This document shows, piece by piece, positions 26,439 through 34,929 of a stretch of DNA of 64,000 nucleotides (the first letter of the stretch is position 1; every line of letters begins with the position of its first letter). The stretch is from an archaeon (GTDB taxonomy: Archaea; Thermoproteota; Nitrososphaeria; Nitrososphaerales; UBA183): positions 128,689 through 192,688 of the forward strand of contig JAJYKR010000002.1 in the NCBI GenBank assembly GCA_021788415.1, written 5' to 3'. A model generated the notes under the pieces. The model ran no database searches. It saw only the letters and a program-made list of their open reading frames with translations, and had not been told where the DNA came from. The translations under genes and the position numbers were made by a program.

Positions 26439-27656
26439 GTGGACATGTTGGGCTCGGGGACTCGAAGTTACCTGGGCGCCGGTTTCGTGCTCGCCCTTTC
26501 GGTGCGGCTCCTGACCACTGCCCTGGTCATAGTGATCCCGCTCTTCGCCATCGCTTCGCTGGCTGTCACGACGTCCGAAGCAGGTGTCTTCGTGCTCTTG
26601 CTCTGGGTCGGCAACGCCGCCGGGGTCGCCGCAGCCGTCCTCGCCCTCAGGAACCAGTCATACGCTTCTGTCGGGGGGTTCTGCCTCGTCGCCCTGTCCA
26701 TGTTTGGGCTTGGCCTTGGCGGAAGGTCCCTGGCCCCCCTCTTCATGCTGACCTCGGGCGCAGGAGTGGGGCTCCCCCAGCCGTTCCTGTCGGCGCTCAT
26801 GTACCAGGACTCGAGCCCCGGGAGGCCCTTCTCCGGTCTGGGGCTCTACTCGACGGCGCTGGGTGCGGGGCTGATACTCGGGCCCCTCGTCGCCTACGGC
26901 GCCTACCCTCTGTACGGTTTCGCGGGGGTCTTCTTCGCCCTCTCTGCGGTCTGCGCCGTCGGAGTCGCAGGCGCTGCCCTCGGACACCCGAGCGCTTCTA
27001 TCCGCCCCAGGCCGCCGACCCCGTCGCCCATCGCTTGGAAGGAGGCTTTCAGGGGACGCGCCTTCCGCACGGCGGTCCTGGTCAACTTCCTCTATTCGCT
27101 CCTGCTGCCAGTGTTCCTCTCCTATGGGTCCATCTATGCAGAGCGCGCCTTCGGCTTCGCCCCCACGGATGCCCTCCTCCTCTTCTCCCTCGTGTTCGCC
27201 GTGTCAGTCGCGCTCAGGCTGCTCGCCGTCCGGTCCAAGGGCCGGCTGGACCGGCTCCTGCTGGCGTCTGTCGCGCTGTTGGTCGTCAGCTCGCTGATGC
27301 TCGGGCTTGCGCCCACATGGCAGTATTTCGTCGCCGGGATGCTCCTCTTCAGCGTCCCACACGCTTTCGTCTTCCCAATCTCGAACTACCACGCGCTGTC
27401 GTACGCCGGGGGGGACGTGATGAACGCCAGCTACGCCTTCCAGGCGTCATCTGCAGCCGCCGAGTTCGTCACCCCGGCAGCCGCCGTGCTGCTGATCCCC
27501 TTCGTGGGGGTGCATGGGCTCTTCCTTGCGGGGACCATCCTGGCGGTGGGGGCACTGATTGCGGCACTCCCCTCTGGAGACGGGGGCGAGGAATCCACAC
27601 CAGGGGCGGCGACCATGGAACCACCACCGAAGGGCCGACCGGTTCCAGGCCTGTGA
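26439..27656 (+). CDS. MFS transporter in the sulfoquinovose cassette
   Basis: A 405-residue protein with about 12 membrane helices. The loop 2-3 signature is weak, which is common in MFS proteins that flip or export lipids and sugars. It starts at GTG 26439, one base after the glycosyltransferase stop, so the three genes are one transcript. A role in moving the sulfoquinovose-containing product or its precursor across the membrane is an inference from position. Confidence 0.75.
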   Translation: MDMLGSGTRSYLGAGFVLALSVRLLTTALVIVIPLFAIASLAVTTSEAGVFVLLLWVGNAAGVAAAVLALRNQSYASVGGFCLVALSMFGLGLGGRSLAPLFMLTSGAGVGLPQPFLSALMYQDSSPGRPFSGLGLYSTALGAGLILGPLVAYGAYPLYGFAGVFFALSAVCAVGVAGAALGHPSASIRPRPPTPSPIAWKEAFRGRAFRTAVLVNFLYSLLLPVFLSYGSIYAERAFGFAPTDALLLFSLVFAVSVALRLLAVRSKGRLDRLLLASVALLVVSSLMLGLAPTWQYFVAGMLLFSVPHAFVFPISNYHALSYAGGDVMNASYAFQASSAAAEFVTPAAAVLLIPFVGVHGLFLAGTILAVGALIAALPSGDGGEESTPGAATMEPPPKGRPVPGL

Positions 27657-27725
27657 CTCCCCGTCGCAGAGAGGAGATATGTTGAAATAGTCTAGATATC
27701 GGGAATCCAATATCGGAAAATCACC

Positions 27726-28163
27726 ATGATGAACTTCGACTGGGCGAAACGGTCTCACAAGGGCCTTCGGAAATGGATAATGTACATCGTAAGGGACAGC
27801 TCAAAGTCTGGAGTTGAAATCATGGACATCATGGAGGCGAACCTGCAGGGGTGGTGGAGGCCTTCTCCGGGCTCCATATACCCGATGCTCAAGAACATGG
27901 TGAAGGAGGGCGTCCTGAGCCGCTCGGACGAAGACAAGTACGCGCTTACCGACGCCGGAAAAGACGAGATCGAGAGGCCCTGGGCCTGGGCCGACCGGGC
28001 CGGGCCGGCTCCGCGGACCGTGGAAGGTGCCCTGGAAGTGATCTCGAGCTATGCTTCCTACCTGGAGGACCTCCACCGGTCAAAGGACGAGGGCCTTTCA
28101 GAGCACGCTGGAGAAATAAAGGAGCTCGCAGAGCGGCTTTCAAAGGTGGGACAGAGCGCATGA
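27726..28163 (+). CDS. PadR-family transcriptional regulator
   Basis: A 145-residue winged-helix protein. MYIVRDSSKSGVEIMDIME leads the helix-turn-helix and WWRPSPGSIYPMLKNMV is the PadR hallmark before the wing (LSRSDEDKYALTDAG). The C-terminal helix (SYASYLEDLHRSKDE) would dimerise. PadR proteins commonly repress the exporter encoded next to them; here the ABC ATPase gene overlaps its stop (ATGA at 28160). AT-rich sequence with GATAT and ATATC half-sites lies in 27676-27715 and could be its operator. Confidence 0.85.
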   Translation: MMNFDWAKRSHKGLRKWIMYIVRDSSKSGVEIMDIMEANLQGWWRPSPGSIYPMLKNMVKEGVLSRSDEDKYALTDAGKDEIERPWAWADRAGPAPRTVEGALEVISSYASYLEDLHRSKDEGLSEHAGEIKELAERLSKVGQSA

Positions 28164-29164
28164 CCAATGAGCCGATAGTAAAGGTCGAGGGGCTGACGAA
28201 GACCTTCGGGAACCTCAAGGCGGTGGACGGGGTCACCTTCGAGATAATGGAAGGGGAGATCTTCGGCTTTCTGGGGCCGAACGGCGCCGGCAAGACGACC
28301 ACCATCAGCATGCTCACGACCCTTCTGCGGGCGACATCCGGGAAGGCGGAGGTCAACGGCCTGGACATCCACAAGCACCCCAACGAAGTGAGGAGGAGGG
28401 TCGGGGTCGTCCCGCAGGAATACACGGCAGACGAGGATCTGACCGGCCTTCAGAACATTATCCTCTGCGCGGACCTCTATGGCATACCTCGCAGCAATTC
28501 GAAGGCCCACGCCATGGAGCTCCTCAAGCTGGTGGAGCTCGAGGACGCGGCTGACAGGAAGGTCAGCACCTACTCCGGCGGGATGAGACGGAGGCTCGAG
28601 CTGGCGAGCGGGCTGATCAACTACCCCAAGCTCCTCTTCCTGGACGAGCCGACCTTGGGTCTCGACGTGCAGACCAGGACGGCGGTCTGGAACTACATCC
28701 GGATGCTGAAGGAAAGCTACGGCATGACCCTGTTCCTCACCACCCACTACCTCGAGGAGGCGGACTCCCTGTGCGACAGGATAGCGATAATAGACCACGG
28801 GCACATCGTCAAGGTCGGCACCCCGTCCGAGCTGAAGGCGAGCATCGGAGGGGACGTCATAGTCGTCGGGGTCGCCGAGTCCGGGCCCGACATCTCCGCC
28901 GACATAGCGAAGATACCCCTCGTCAAGGACGTGAAGAAGAGCGACCACGAATACAGGATAAAGTCGGAGGTCGGCGAGGAGTCCTCCATCAAGGTCATCG
29001 ACCTGGTGAGGTCGAAGGGGCTCCACGTGACGAAGATATCGCTCACCAAGCCGACCCTGGACGAGGCGTACCTGGAGTTCACCGGGAAGAGCATCAGGGA
29101 GGAGGAGGTAGGCAAGATGGACTCTTTCAAGCAGCGGGTCACGATGATGAGGGCCCGCAGGTGA
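28160..29164 (+). CDS. ABC exporter ATPase, DrrA/CcmA type
   Basis: A 334-residue ATPase from ATG 28160. Walker A is GPNGAGKTT near residue 41, the Q-loop is VVPQEY, the signature is YSGGMRRRLELA, Walker B is LLFLDEPTLG and the switch His is in LTTHYLEE. The C-terminal extension with KPTLDEAYLEFTG is typical of DrrA-like exporters of drugs, lipids or polyketides. It works with the permease that follows 7 bases later and is probably controlled by the PadR protein in front. The longer open frame to 27851 is not the gene start. Confidence 0.92.
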   Translation: MTNEPIVKVEGLTKTFGNLKAVDGVTFEIMEGEIFGFLGPNGAGKTTTISMLTTLLRATSGKAEVNGLDIHKHPNEVRRRVGVVPQEYTADEDLTGLQNIILCADLYGIPRSNSKAHAMELLKLVELEDAADRKVSTYSGGMRRRLELASGLINYPKLLFLDEPTLGLDVQTRTAVWNYIRMLKESYGMTLFLTTHYLEEADSLCDRIAIIDHGHIVKVGTPSELKASIGGDVIVVGVAESGPDISADIAKIPLVKDVKKSDHEYRIKSEVGEESSIKVIDLVRSKGLHVTKISLTKPTLDEAYLEFTGKSIREEEVGKMDSFKQRVTMMRARR

Positions 29165-29171
29165 CCCCAGG

Positions 29172-30125
29172 GTGACAGAAGACATCGCACGGTCCACCGT
29201 GACGGCTCAGGAGCAGGCCGTAGAGGAGAGGAAGGAGAGGGACGCCGAAAGGGCATACAGGGCCGCGCCGAAGCTCGACAAGAGCCCGATCCATGGTCTC
29301 TGGGCCCTTACGAACAGGGACCTCGTGAAGTGGTACAAGAACCCGGTCCAGCTGATCATATCCCTGGTCCAGCCGGTGGTTTGGCTCGGCCTCTTCGGTA
29401 AGGCGTTCAACATCTCTGGGCTCGTCTCCGGCAACCTCCCTCCTGCGGCGCTGAGCGCCATAAATCTGGGGACCTTCGGGACCACGAGCTACTTTTCGTA
29501 CCTGGGCGCCGGGATGCTCGCCTTCATCATACTCTTCACCGCGGCCTTCTCGGGCATGTCGGTGGTCTGGGACAGGAGATTCGGGTTCATGAACAAGGCG
29601 ATGAGCACCCCCGTCGGGCGCGGCGCCATAGTGACGGCCAAGGTCCTCCAGAGCGTCGTCCGCTCCCTGATTCAGGCGGCCATCGTGCTGGTGATAGCTG
29701 TGGTCCTCGGTATGGACACCGCCAACTTCAGCCTGATGACGATAGGGGGTTCGTTCGTGATGCTGTTTCTGATGTCCTTCGGCCTCTCCTCCCTGTTCGT
29801 GATGCTGGCGCTCAGGTCGAGCGACTGGCAGACCCAGATGGCGATAATCAACCTGCTCAACCTCCCGTTGCTGTTCGCCAGCAACGCGATGCTCCCGGTC
29901 AAGACGATGCCTTCGTGGCTGCAGTCCGTCGTCGGCTACAACCCGGTGAGCTATGCGGTGGATGGGGTGAGGCAGCTGCTGCTCGGGTCCGGCTCGTCCT
30001 CTGCGGCAGCGGCGGGGTACCAGGTGCTGGCTCCGCTCTGGGTCGACTTCAGCGTGCTGACCGGGTTCGCGGCGGTGCTGTCGGTCCTCGGCATAGTCCT
30101 GTCCTGGAGACTCCTCTCCAAGTAG
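29172..30125 (+). CDS. ABC-2 type exporter permease, DrrB type
   Basis: A 317-residue membrane protein with a charged N-terminal region (about 45 residues), six hydrophobic segments and the ABC-2 landmarks LVQPVVWLGLFG near the first helix and NPVSYAVDGVRQLLLG before the last. It forms a channel with the adjacent ATPase. The start is GTG 29172. Its 3' end is 3 bases from the stop of the convergent aldolase gene. Confidence 0.9.
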   Translation: MTEDIARSTVTAQEQAVEERKERDAERAYRAAPKLDKSPIHGLWALTNRDLVKWYKNPVQLIISLVQPVVWLGLFGKAFNISGLVSGNLPPAALSAINLGTFGTTSYFSYLGAGMLAFIILFTAAFSGMSVVWDRRFGFMNKAMSTPVGRGAIVTAKVLQSVVRSLIQAAIVLVIAVVLGMDTANFSLMTIGGSFVMLFLMSFGLSSLFVMLALRSSDWQTQMAIINLLNLPLLFASNAMLPVKTMPSWLQSVVGYNPVSYAVDGVRQLLLGSGSSSAAAAGYQVLAPLWVDFSVLTGFAAVLSVLGIVLSWRLLSK

Positions 30126-30128
30126 AGC

Positions 30129-30881
30129 CTACTGGCCGAAGACGGTCTTCCTCAGCTTCTCCGCCATGGCCAGGGGTTCGGCGTTCTGCCACACGTTCCT
30201 TCCCACGGCCACGCCGGTCCCGCCCGCTTCCATGACCCCTCTGACCTGGCGGAGGAAATCGTCGTCCGTGGGCGCCTTGGGCCCTCCGCTCATGAAGACC
30301 TTCACCCCTGCGGCAGACTTCACCGCCCAGGAGAAGCTGCCGGGGTCGCCGGTGTACTTGATCTTGACCGCGTCCGCACCCAGCTCCAGCCCTGCCCTGG
30401 CTGCGTAGGCGACGATCTCCTTCGAAGTGTCGTTCTGTACCGACGCCCCGCGCGGGTAGATCCACGCTATCGCAGGGACCCCCTTCTCGTGGGCCTCTTC
30501 CTGGATCCTGCCGAACTCCCTGAACATCTTCGACTCGAACTCGCTCCCCAGGTAGATGGTGTACCCGACCCCCTTGGCCCCCAGAGAGATGGCCTGCTCG
30601 ACGCTGCAGACCTGCCTCGATATCGGCTCCCCCCTGGGAAGGCTCGTCTTCCCGTTGAGTTTCACGATGAGCGGGACCCTCCCGTCGTAGAACCTCTCGG
30701 CCACCCCCTTCTGGAACACCACCCCGTTGAACCGCCCCCTGGCCGCAGTCTCCATGATGGCCGCGGGGTCGACGTTCTTCTCGTTGAAGTCGGCAGACGG
30801 GCCGTGCTCGAGCCCCTGGTCGTAGGCCAGGAGCACGCTCTTCCCTTCGCTCAGGAAGGGGGCCATCCTGTCCCTTTTCAT
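30129..30881 (-). CDS. fba: Class I fructose-bisphosphate aldolase, archaeal DhnA type
   Basis: A 250-residue TIM-barrel enzyme that joins dihydroxyacetone phosphate and glyceraldehyde 3-phosphate, or splits fructose 1,6-bisphosphate. The Schiff-base lysine is in DAVKIKYTGD near residue 167. Other landmarks are AYDQGLEHGP and the phosphate site VFMSGGPK and GVAVGRNVWQ. It is divergent from the fructose-1,6-bisphosphatase gene with a short shared promoter region (TATA-like CTATTTAAC near 30902 for this strand). The pair covers the aldol and phosphatase steps of gluconeogenesis. Confidence 0.92.
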   Translation of the reverse strand: MKRDRMAPFLSEGKSVLLAYDQGLEHGPSADFNEKNVDPAAIMETAARGRFNGVVFQKGVAERFYDGRVPLIVKLNGKTSLPRGEPISRQVCSVEQAISLGAKGVGYTIYLGSEFESKMFREFGRIQEEAHEKGVPAIAWIYPRGASVQNDTSKEIVAYAARAGLELGADAVKIKYTGDPGSFSWAVKSAAGVKVFMSGGPKAPTDDDFLRQVRGVMEAGGTGVAVGRNVWQNAEPLAMAEKLRKTVFGQ

Positions 30882-30987
30882 CAGCCCACGCCACGCCCTT
30901 CGCTATTTAACAGTCTTACCCTTGCGGCCCTCTCATAGAACCGAGCCCGAATATCCCTAAAAGACGGACCCCTGGAACGGCCCCCGT

Positions 30988-31881
30988 TTGAAACTGGACG
31001 AGTTTCTGAGGCTCAACGCCCCCGAAGACCTCGCCTCCCTGGCGTCAGCGATAGCCAAGGCAAGCATCGAGGTCTGGGACAGCGTCCCGTTCAAGACTGG
31101 GCTGCTCTCGGAGACCAACCCCTCGGGGGAGACCCAGAAGGCCATCGACGTGTTCTCGAACGACGTATTCGTGGACGCCCTTACATCCACGGGGCTGGTG
31201 GCCGAGGTGGCCTCGGAAGAGATGGCGGAGCCAGCGGCGTCGAAAGGGTCGGTCAGCGTGGCCATGGACCCCCTGGACGGCAGCTCCAACGTCGAGACGA
31301 ACAACCCCATCGGTAGCATCTTCGGTTTCTATTCCAGCAAGCTCCCGGCGCCGGGAAGGGACCTCCTGGGGGCGCTCTACGTCACCTACGGCACCATGGT
31401 CACCCTGACCTTCTCCTTCGGGAAAGGGGTCCACAGGTTCGTCGCGGTGCGAGAGGGGGGGTCCATGCCCTTCCAGCTCATGGGGGTGAACCTGAAGCTC
31501 CCGGAGAAGCCCGAGGTCTACGGCTTCGGGGGGCGACGGAGCGAGTGGATTTCCCAGGTGGCAGCCTTCTGGGAGTCGCTGGAAGGGAGAGGGCTCAGGA
31601 ACAGGTACTGCGGCACCTTCGTCGGAGACTACAACCAGGTCCTGGCGAGGGGAGGGATCTTCTCGTACCCCGCCCTCGCGAAGAACCCCCGTGGCAAGCT
31701 GCGTGTCCTCTACGAGTGCGCCCCGATGGCCTACATCAACGAGCAGGCTGGCGGTTACGCCAGCGACGGGTCGGGTAACATTCTGGACATCCAGCCAGGG
31801 GGGCTCGCCGACACGTCTCCCCTGTACATCGGGAGCTCAGAGCTGGTCCACGAGCTCGAGAAGAATATCTCTACGGCATAG
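30988..31881 (+). CDS. fbp: Class I fructose-1,6-bisphosphatase
   Basis: A 297-residue enzyme of the class I FBPase family in the Li+-sensitive phosphatase superfamily. The metal site DPLDGSSNVETNNPIGSIFG lies near residues 92-111 and the later YECAPMAYINEQAGG near 237. It removes the 1-phosphate of fructose 1,6-bisphosphate in gluconeogenesis. Many archaea instead use a bifunctional aldolase/phosphatase, so this separate pair is notable. The start is TTG 30988, with CCTAAAAG upstream as the likely promoter element. Confidence 0.92.
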   Translation: MKLDEFLRLNAPEDLASLASAIAKASIEVWDSVPFKTGLLSETNPSGETQKAIDVFSNDVFVDALTSTGLVAEVASEEMAEPAASKGSVSVAMDPLDGSSNVETNNPIGSIFGFYSSKLPAPGRDLLGALYVTYGTMVTLTFSFGKGVHRFVAVREGGSMPFQLMGVNLKLPEKPEVYGFGGRRSEWISQVAAFWESLEGRGLRNRYCGTFVGDYNQVLARGGIFSYPALAKNPRGKLRVLYECAPMAYINEQAGGYASDGSGNILDIQPGGLADTSPLYIGSSELVHELEKNISTA

Positions 31882-31955
31882 GGTCTGCTTCCGAAGTTTG
31901 AAAACGGGAGGAGGGCGCCGGCGGCCCTTCGCCGCGGCGCCTGGTCGTTCTTTGA

Positions 31956-33245
31956 CTATGGGAACACGCCGAGCGTCTTGACTGCTTCCGCGACCCTGCC
32001 GACGCCCACGATCATGGCACCCGCCCTCATGTCGACGTCGTGCTTCAGGCTGGCAGCGTGCACGTCGCGGAACGCGGAGGTGATCTTCTTCTCCAACATG
32101 GAGTTGACCTCCTCCTCGGTCCAGTAGTTCCTCTCCAGGTTCTGCACCCACTCCAGGTAGCTCACGATGACGCCTCCGGAGTTGGCCAGGATGTCGGGGA
32201 TCATGAAGACCTTGTTGGCGTGCAGGATCTTGTCCGCCTCAGGCGTCGTGGGGCCGTTGGCGCACTCTGCGATGATCTTGGCTTTGATGCCCTTGGCTGT
32301 GTCTGGGAGTATGGCGTTCTCGAGCGCTGCGGGGCAGAGGATGTCGACGTCCAGCTGCAGGAGCTCCTTGTCCGAGATCGGCTGGCTCCCGGGGAACCCT
32401 ACGACCGAGCCGGTCTTCTCCTTGTACGCGATGAGCTTGTTGGCGTCCATGCCCGTCTTGCTCATGATCGAGCCCTTGGAGTCGCTGGCGCCCATCATCT
32501 TGACGCCGTAGGTCTGGATGATCTCCGCGTAGTTGGAGCCGGCGTTGCCGAACCCCTGGACTGCGAAGGTCGCGCCCTTCAGGTTGATCTTGTTCGCCTT
32601 GGCCGCCTCCACTGTCGTGTACACCGCGCCCCGCCCGGTGGCCTTGTCTCTTCCGAGAGAGCCTCCGAGTGAAATGGGCTTTCCGGTGATCACCGCCGGA
32701 GACATGAAGCCCTCCAGGGTGTTGTAGGTGTCGAGGATCCAGGCCATGGTCTGCGAGTTGGTGTAGACGTCGGGTGCTGGGATGTCCTGGTAAGGTCCGA
32801 TTATGGGCGCGATGGCTGCCGCGTAGCGGCGCGTCAGGCGCTCGTTCTCCCCCAGTGACATGTGCTTGGGGTCGCAAATTATGCCACCCTTGGCACCGCC
32901 GTAGGGGATGTTGGCGACGCTGGTCTTCCAGGTCATCCAGGCGGACAGCGCTTTCACTTCGTCAAGCGTCACTCCCGGGTGATACCTGATGCCCCCCTTG
33001 AAGGGGCCCCTCGCGTCGTTGTACTGGACCCTGTAGCCGGTGTAGACGTGGATTTCCCCGCCGTCCATCTTGACGGGCAGGGAGACCGTGAGCTGTCTCT
33101 TAGGGTGTGACAGCATCTGGTGAATGCCTTCGTCCAGTTTGAGGTACCCGGCAGCTATCCTCAGCTGCTCGAGTGCGTTCTCGAACGGGTTAGGTTTGGC
33201 TTGCTGAGATTGCGACATTTGTCTCACTTCGTATTTTTGGGCCAT
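31956..33245 (-). CDS. gdhA: Glutamate dehydrogenase
   Basis: A 429-residue Glu/Leu/Phe/Val dehydrogenase, linking 2-oxoglutarate, ammonia and glutamate. The substrate lysines are in GPFKGGIRYHP and MTWKTSVANIPYGGAKGG, and the Rossmann motif is FAVQGFGNAG near residue 221. ATG 33245 lies about 26 bases after a TATA box at 33268-33274, so a leaderless mRNA is expected. An inner ATG (Met10) is possible but lacks that spacing. It is flanked by convergent fbp and the co-oriented tpiA gene upstream. Confidence 0.95.
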   Translation of the reverse strand: MAQKYEVRQMSQSQQAKPNPFENALEQLRIAAGYLKLDEGIHQMLSHPKRQLTVSLPVKMDGGEIHVYTGYRVQYNDARGPFKGGIRYHPGVTLDEVKALSAWMTWKTSVANIPYGGAKGGIICDPKHMSLGENERLTRRYAAAIAPIIGPYQDIPAPDVYTNSQTMAWILDTYNTLEGFMSPAVITGKPISLGGSLGRDKATGRGAVYTTVEAAKANKINLKGATFAVQGFGNAGSNYAEIIQTYGVKMMGASDSKGSIMSKTGMDANKLIAYKEKTGSVVGFPGSQPISDKELLQLDVDILCPAALENAILPDTAKGIKAKIIAECANGPTTPEADKILHANKVFMIPDILANSGGVIVSYLEWVQNLERNYWTEEEVNSMLEKKITSAFRDVHAASLKHDVDMRAGAMIVGVGRVAEAVKTLGVFP

Positions 33246-33267
33246 ATTTGGCGCCCTTTTAACATTG

Positions 33268-33274
33268 TATATAA
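33268..33274 (-). promoter_or_regulatory. TATA box of the glutamate dehydrogenase gene
   Basis: TATATAA on the + strand; its complement is read for the minus-strand gene. It is centred 26 bases before ATG 33245, so transcription and translation should begin at nearly the same base. Confidence 0.65.
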
Positions 33275-33290
33275 CGAAATGAGTCCGTTC

Positions 33291-33950
33291 TCACATTAGA
33301 GAATGGGCAAGCTCCCCGACCTTGTCGTCCCAGTCCTTCGCCTTCACTACGCTCGAGGCCACCAGCACCCCGTCGGCGCCCAGCTCCACCGCCTTCTTCA
33401 CGTCCTCCCCCGTGACTATCCCTGCGCCGCAGAGCACGCCGCCTGTGTAGCCCGTCCTCCTCACCGCTACCACCGTGTCCCTGATCAGGCCGGGCCTCGC
33501 CTTGGAGACGGCTACCCCGGTGCCGATGAGCTCCGGAGGCTCCACCGCGACGTATGCCGGCCTCAGCCTGGACAGCTTCGAGGCCTCAGCGCTGGTACTC
33601 GCGCACAGGCAGGCCTCCAGCCCTTCGAGCCTCGGAAGGAGGTCCGCCAGGGCGTTGAAGCTCAACTTCGACTCGCTGTGGTTCAGTATCGTGCCGACTG
33701 CCCCGGCTGCCTTCACGGCGCCAGGGAGGACCGCCCCGGTGGTCCTCTCGCCTGACATCGTCCCGACCCCCTGGCTGTACACCACCGCGTGGGTCTTGGC
33801 GGCCACCAGCGAGAGAAGGGGCGTCGGCGGGGCCACTATCGCCCTCACTCCCCGCGTCCCTGAGACCCCCGCCACTGCCCGGGCAAGCTTGACAGCGCCT
33901 TCCCCCAGCACCTCGGGGTAGTTCTTGCAGTTGACGATCAGGGTCCTCAA
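33291..33950 (-). CDS. tpiA: Triosephosphate isomerase, archaeal short type
   Basis: The 219-residue length is typical of archaeal enzymes. Catalytic residues are visible: Lys in NCKNYPE near residue 9, His in TILNHSES and Glu in VAVEPPELIGTG near residue 137, with the phosphate-binding GAGIVTGEDV and ADGVLVASSVV at the end. It interconverts dihydroxyacetone phosphate and glyceraldehyde 3-phosphate, fitting the nearby aldolase and FBPase genes. The gene ends 46 bases before the glutamate dehydrogenase start and probably has its own promoter. Confidence 0.95.
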   Translation of the reverse strand: MRTLIVNCKNYPEVLGEGAVKLARAVAGVSGTRGVRAIVAPPTPLLSLVAAKTHAVVYSQGVGTMSGERTTGAVLPGAVKAAGAVGTILNHSESKLSFNALADLLPRLEGLEACLCASTSAEASKLSRLRPAYVAVEPPELIGTGVAVSKARPGLIRDTVVAVRRTGYTGGVLCGAGIVTGEDVKKAVELGADGVLVASSVVKAKDWDDKVGELAHSLM

Positions 33951-34027
33951 AGGTGACGCCCGGAGTTTCAGCTAGGTTTCTTAAAGTGTCGCGTAGGCTC
34001 TGACAGGTCTCGGTTCAGGATGGGCTT

Positions 34028-34120
34028 TTAGAAACCGTCCTCGTCCGAGTCTTCTTCCCAGCCGTCTTCGTCCAGGTCTTCGTCCAGGTCCTCGTCGAGT
34101 TCCTGATCCTCTTCAGACAT
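34028..34120 (-). CDS. 30-residue highly acidic protein
   Basis: The frame reads MSEEDQELDEDLDEDLDEDG then WEEDSDEDGF. It is almost only Asp, Glu and a few Leu, with one Trp. A TATA-like GATTTAATAG (complement of 34146-34155) sits about 27 to 30 bases before the ATG, the leaderless spacing seen for certain genes here, which supports expression. The role is unknown; a DNA-mimic, metal-binding or chaperone-type role would suit the charge. It lies alone between tpiA and the TsaC gene. Confidence 0.6.
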   Translation of the reverse strand: MSEEDQELDEDLDEDLDEDGWEEDSDEDGF

Positions 34121-34312
34121 GTCGGCCCCGCGCTTTTCAAATCCACTATTAAATCTCACGGTCGGGGACTCCGACACATCGCTCCAAGGGCCTGACCCTG
34201 CCGCGCGACAGAGAAGGCGAAGTCGGTCGCCGCCGGCCAGCCGCCCCCGCGAGGAGAGCGCCCCTTCGCTCCAGCTAACTTAACAGGACATGCCTGCGAG
34301 GATGAACCCGTC

Positions 34313-34927
34313 ATGGTGGCGGTCATCCAGCCTATCGGCAGCGGGTCCATAGCCGAAGCCGCGAGGGTAGTCAGGTCAGGGGGGCTGCTGGTCTACCCCA
34401 CCGACACCGTCTATGGCCTGGGTTGCGACCCCTTCAACGAGGACGCTGTCGGCCGGCTCTTTCGTGCCAAGGGGCGCGGCTCCAAGGCGGTCCCCGTCCT
34501 ATGCGGCTCCGAGGCGAAGGCTTCGGAGCTAGTCAGTCTGAACAAGGTCGCTCTCGAGCTGGCCAGGGCGCACTGGCCGGGTCCCCTCACCATAGTCGCC
34601 CCTTTGAAGGCCAAGGTCCCTACCGGGCTCGCCCAGGGTACGGGGCGCCTCGGGGTCAGGGTCCCAGGACTGGCGCGCTGCGTCGAACTCATCGACGCCT
34701 GCGGCGGATGGCTGGTCGGGACCAGCGCCAACGTCTCGGGGAGCCCCTCCTCGAAGACGGCGAAGGAGGCCTTCGACCAGCTGGGGGAGTCGGTCGACCT
34801 GATCCTCGACGGCGGCGACCTCCTCGGGACGGAGTCGACAGTGGTCCAAGTGGAGGGAGAAACGGTCACAATCTTAAGAACTGGTCCAATCGGGGTCGGG
34901 AGCCAAGTGAAGGGCCGACGAACCTAG
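34313..34927 (+). CDS. tsaC: Threonylcarbamoyl-AMP synthase (TsaC/Sua5, YrdC domain)
   Basis: A 204-residue YrdC-domain enzyme. It makes threonylcarbamoyl-AMP from threonine, bicarbonate and ATP for the t6A modification at position 37 of ANN-reading tRNAs. Landmarks are VVRSGGLLVYPTDTVYGLG, a basic KGRGSKAVPVL, WPGPLTIVAP and the late GTSANVSGSP. It lacks the extra Sua5 domain, as in the short form. The THUMP gene follows after 2 bases, so two tRNA-modification genes are co-transcribed. ATG 34313 is the start. Confidence 0.92.
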   Translation: MVAVIQPIGSGSIAEAARVVRSGGLLVYPTDTVYGLGCDPFNEDAVGRLFRAKGRGSKAVPVLCGSEAKASELVSLNKVALELARAHWPGPLTIVAPLKAKVPTGLAQGTGRLGVRVPGLARCVELIDACGGWLVGTSANVSGSPSSKTAKEAFDQLGESVDLILDGGDLLGTESTVVQVEGETVTILRTGPIGVGSQVKGRRT

Positions 34928-34929
34928 TA

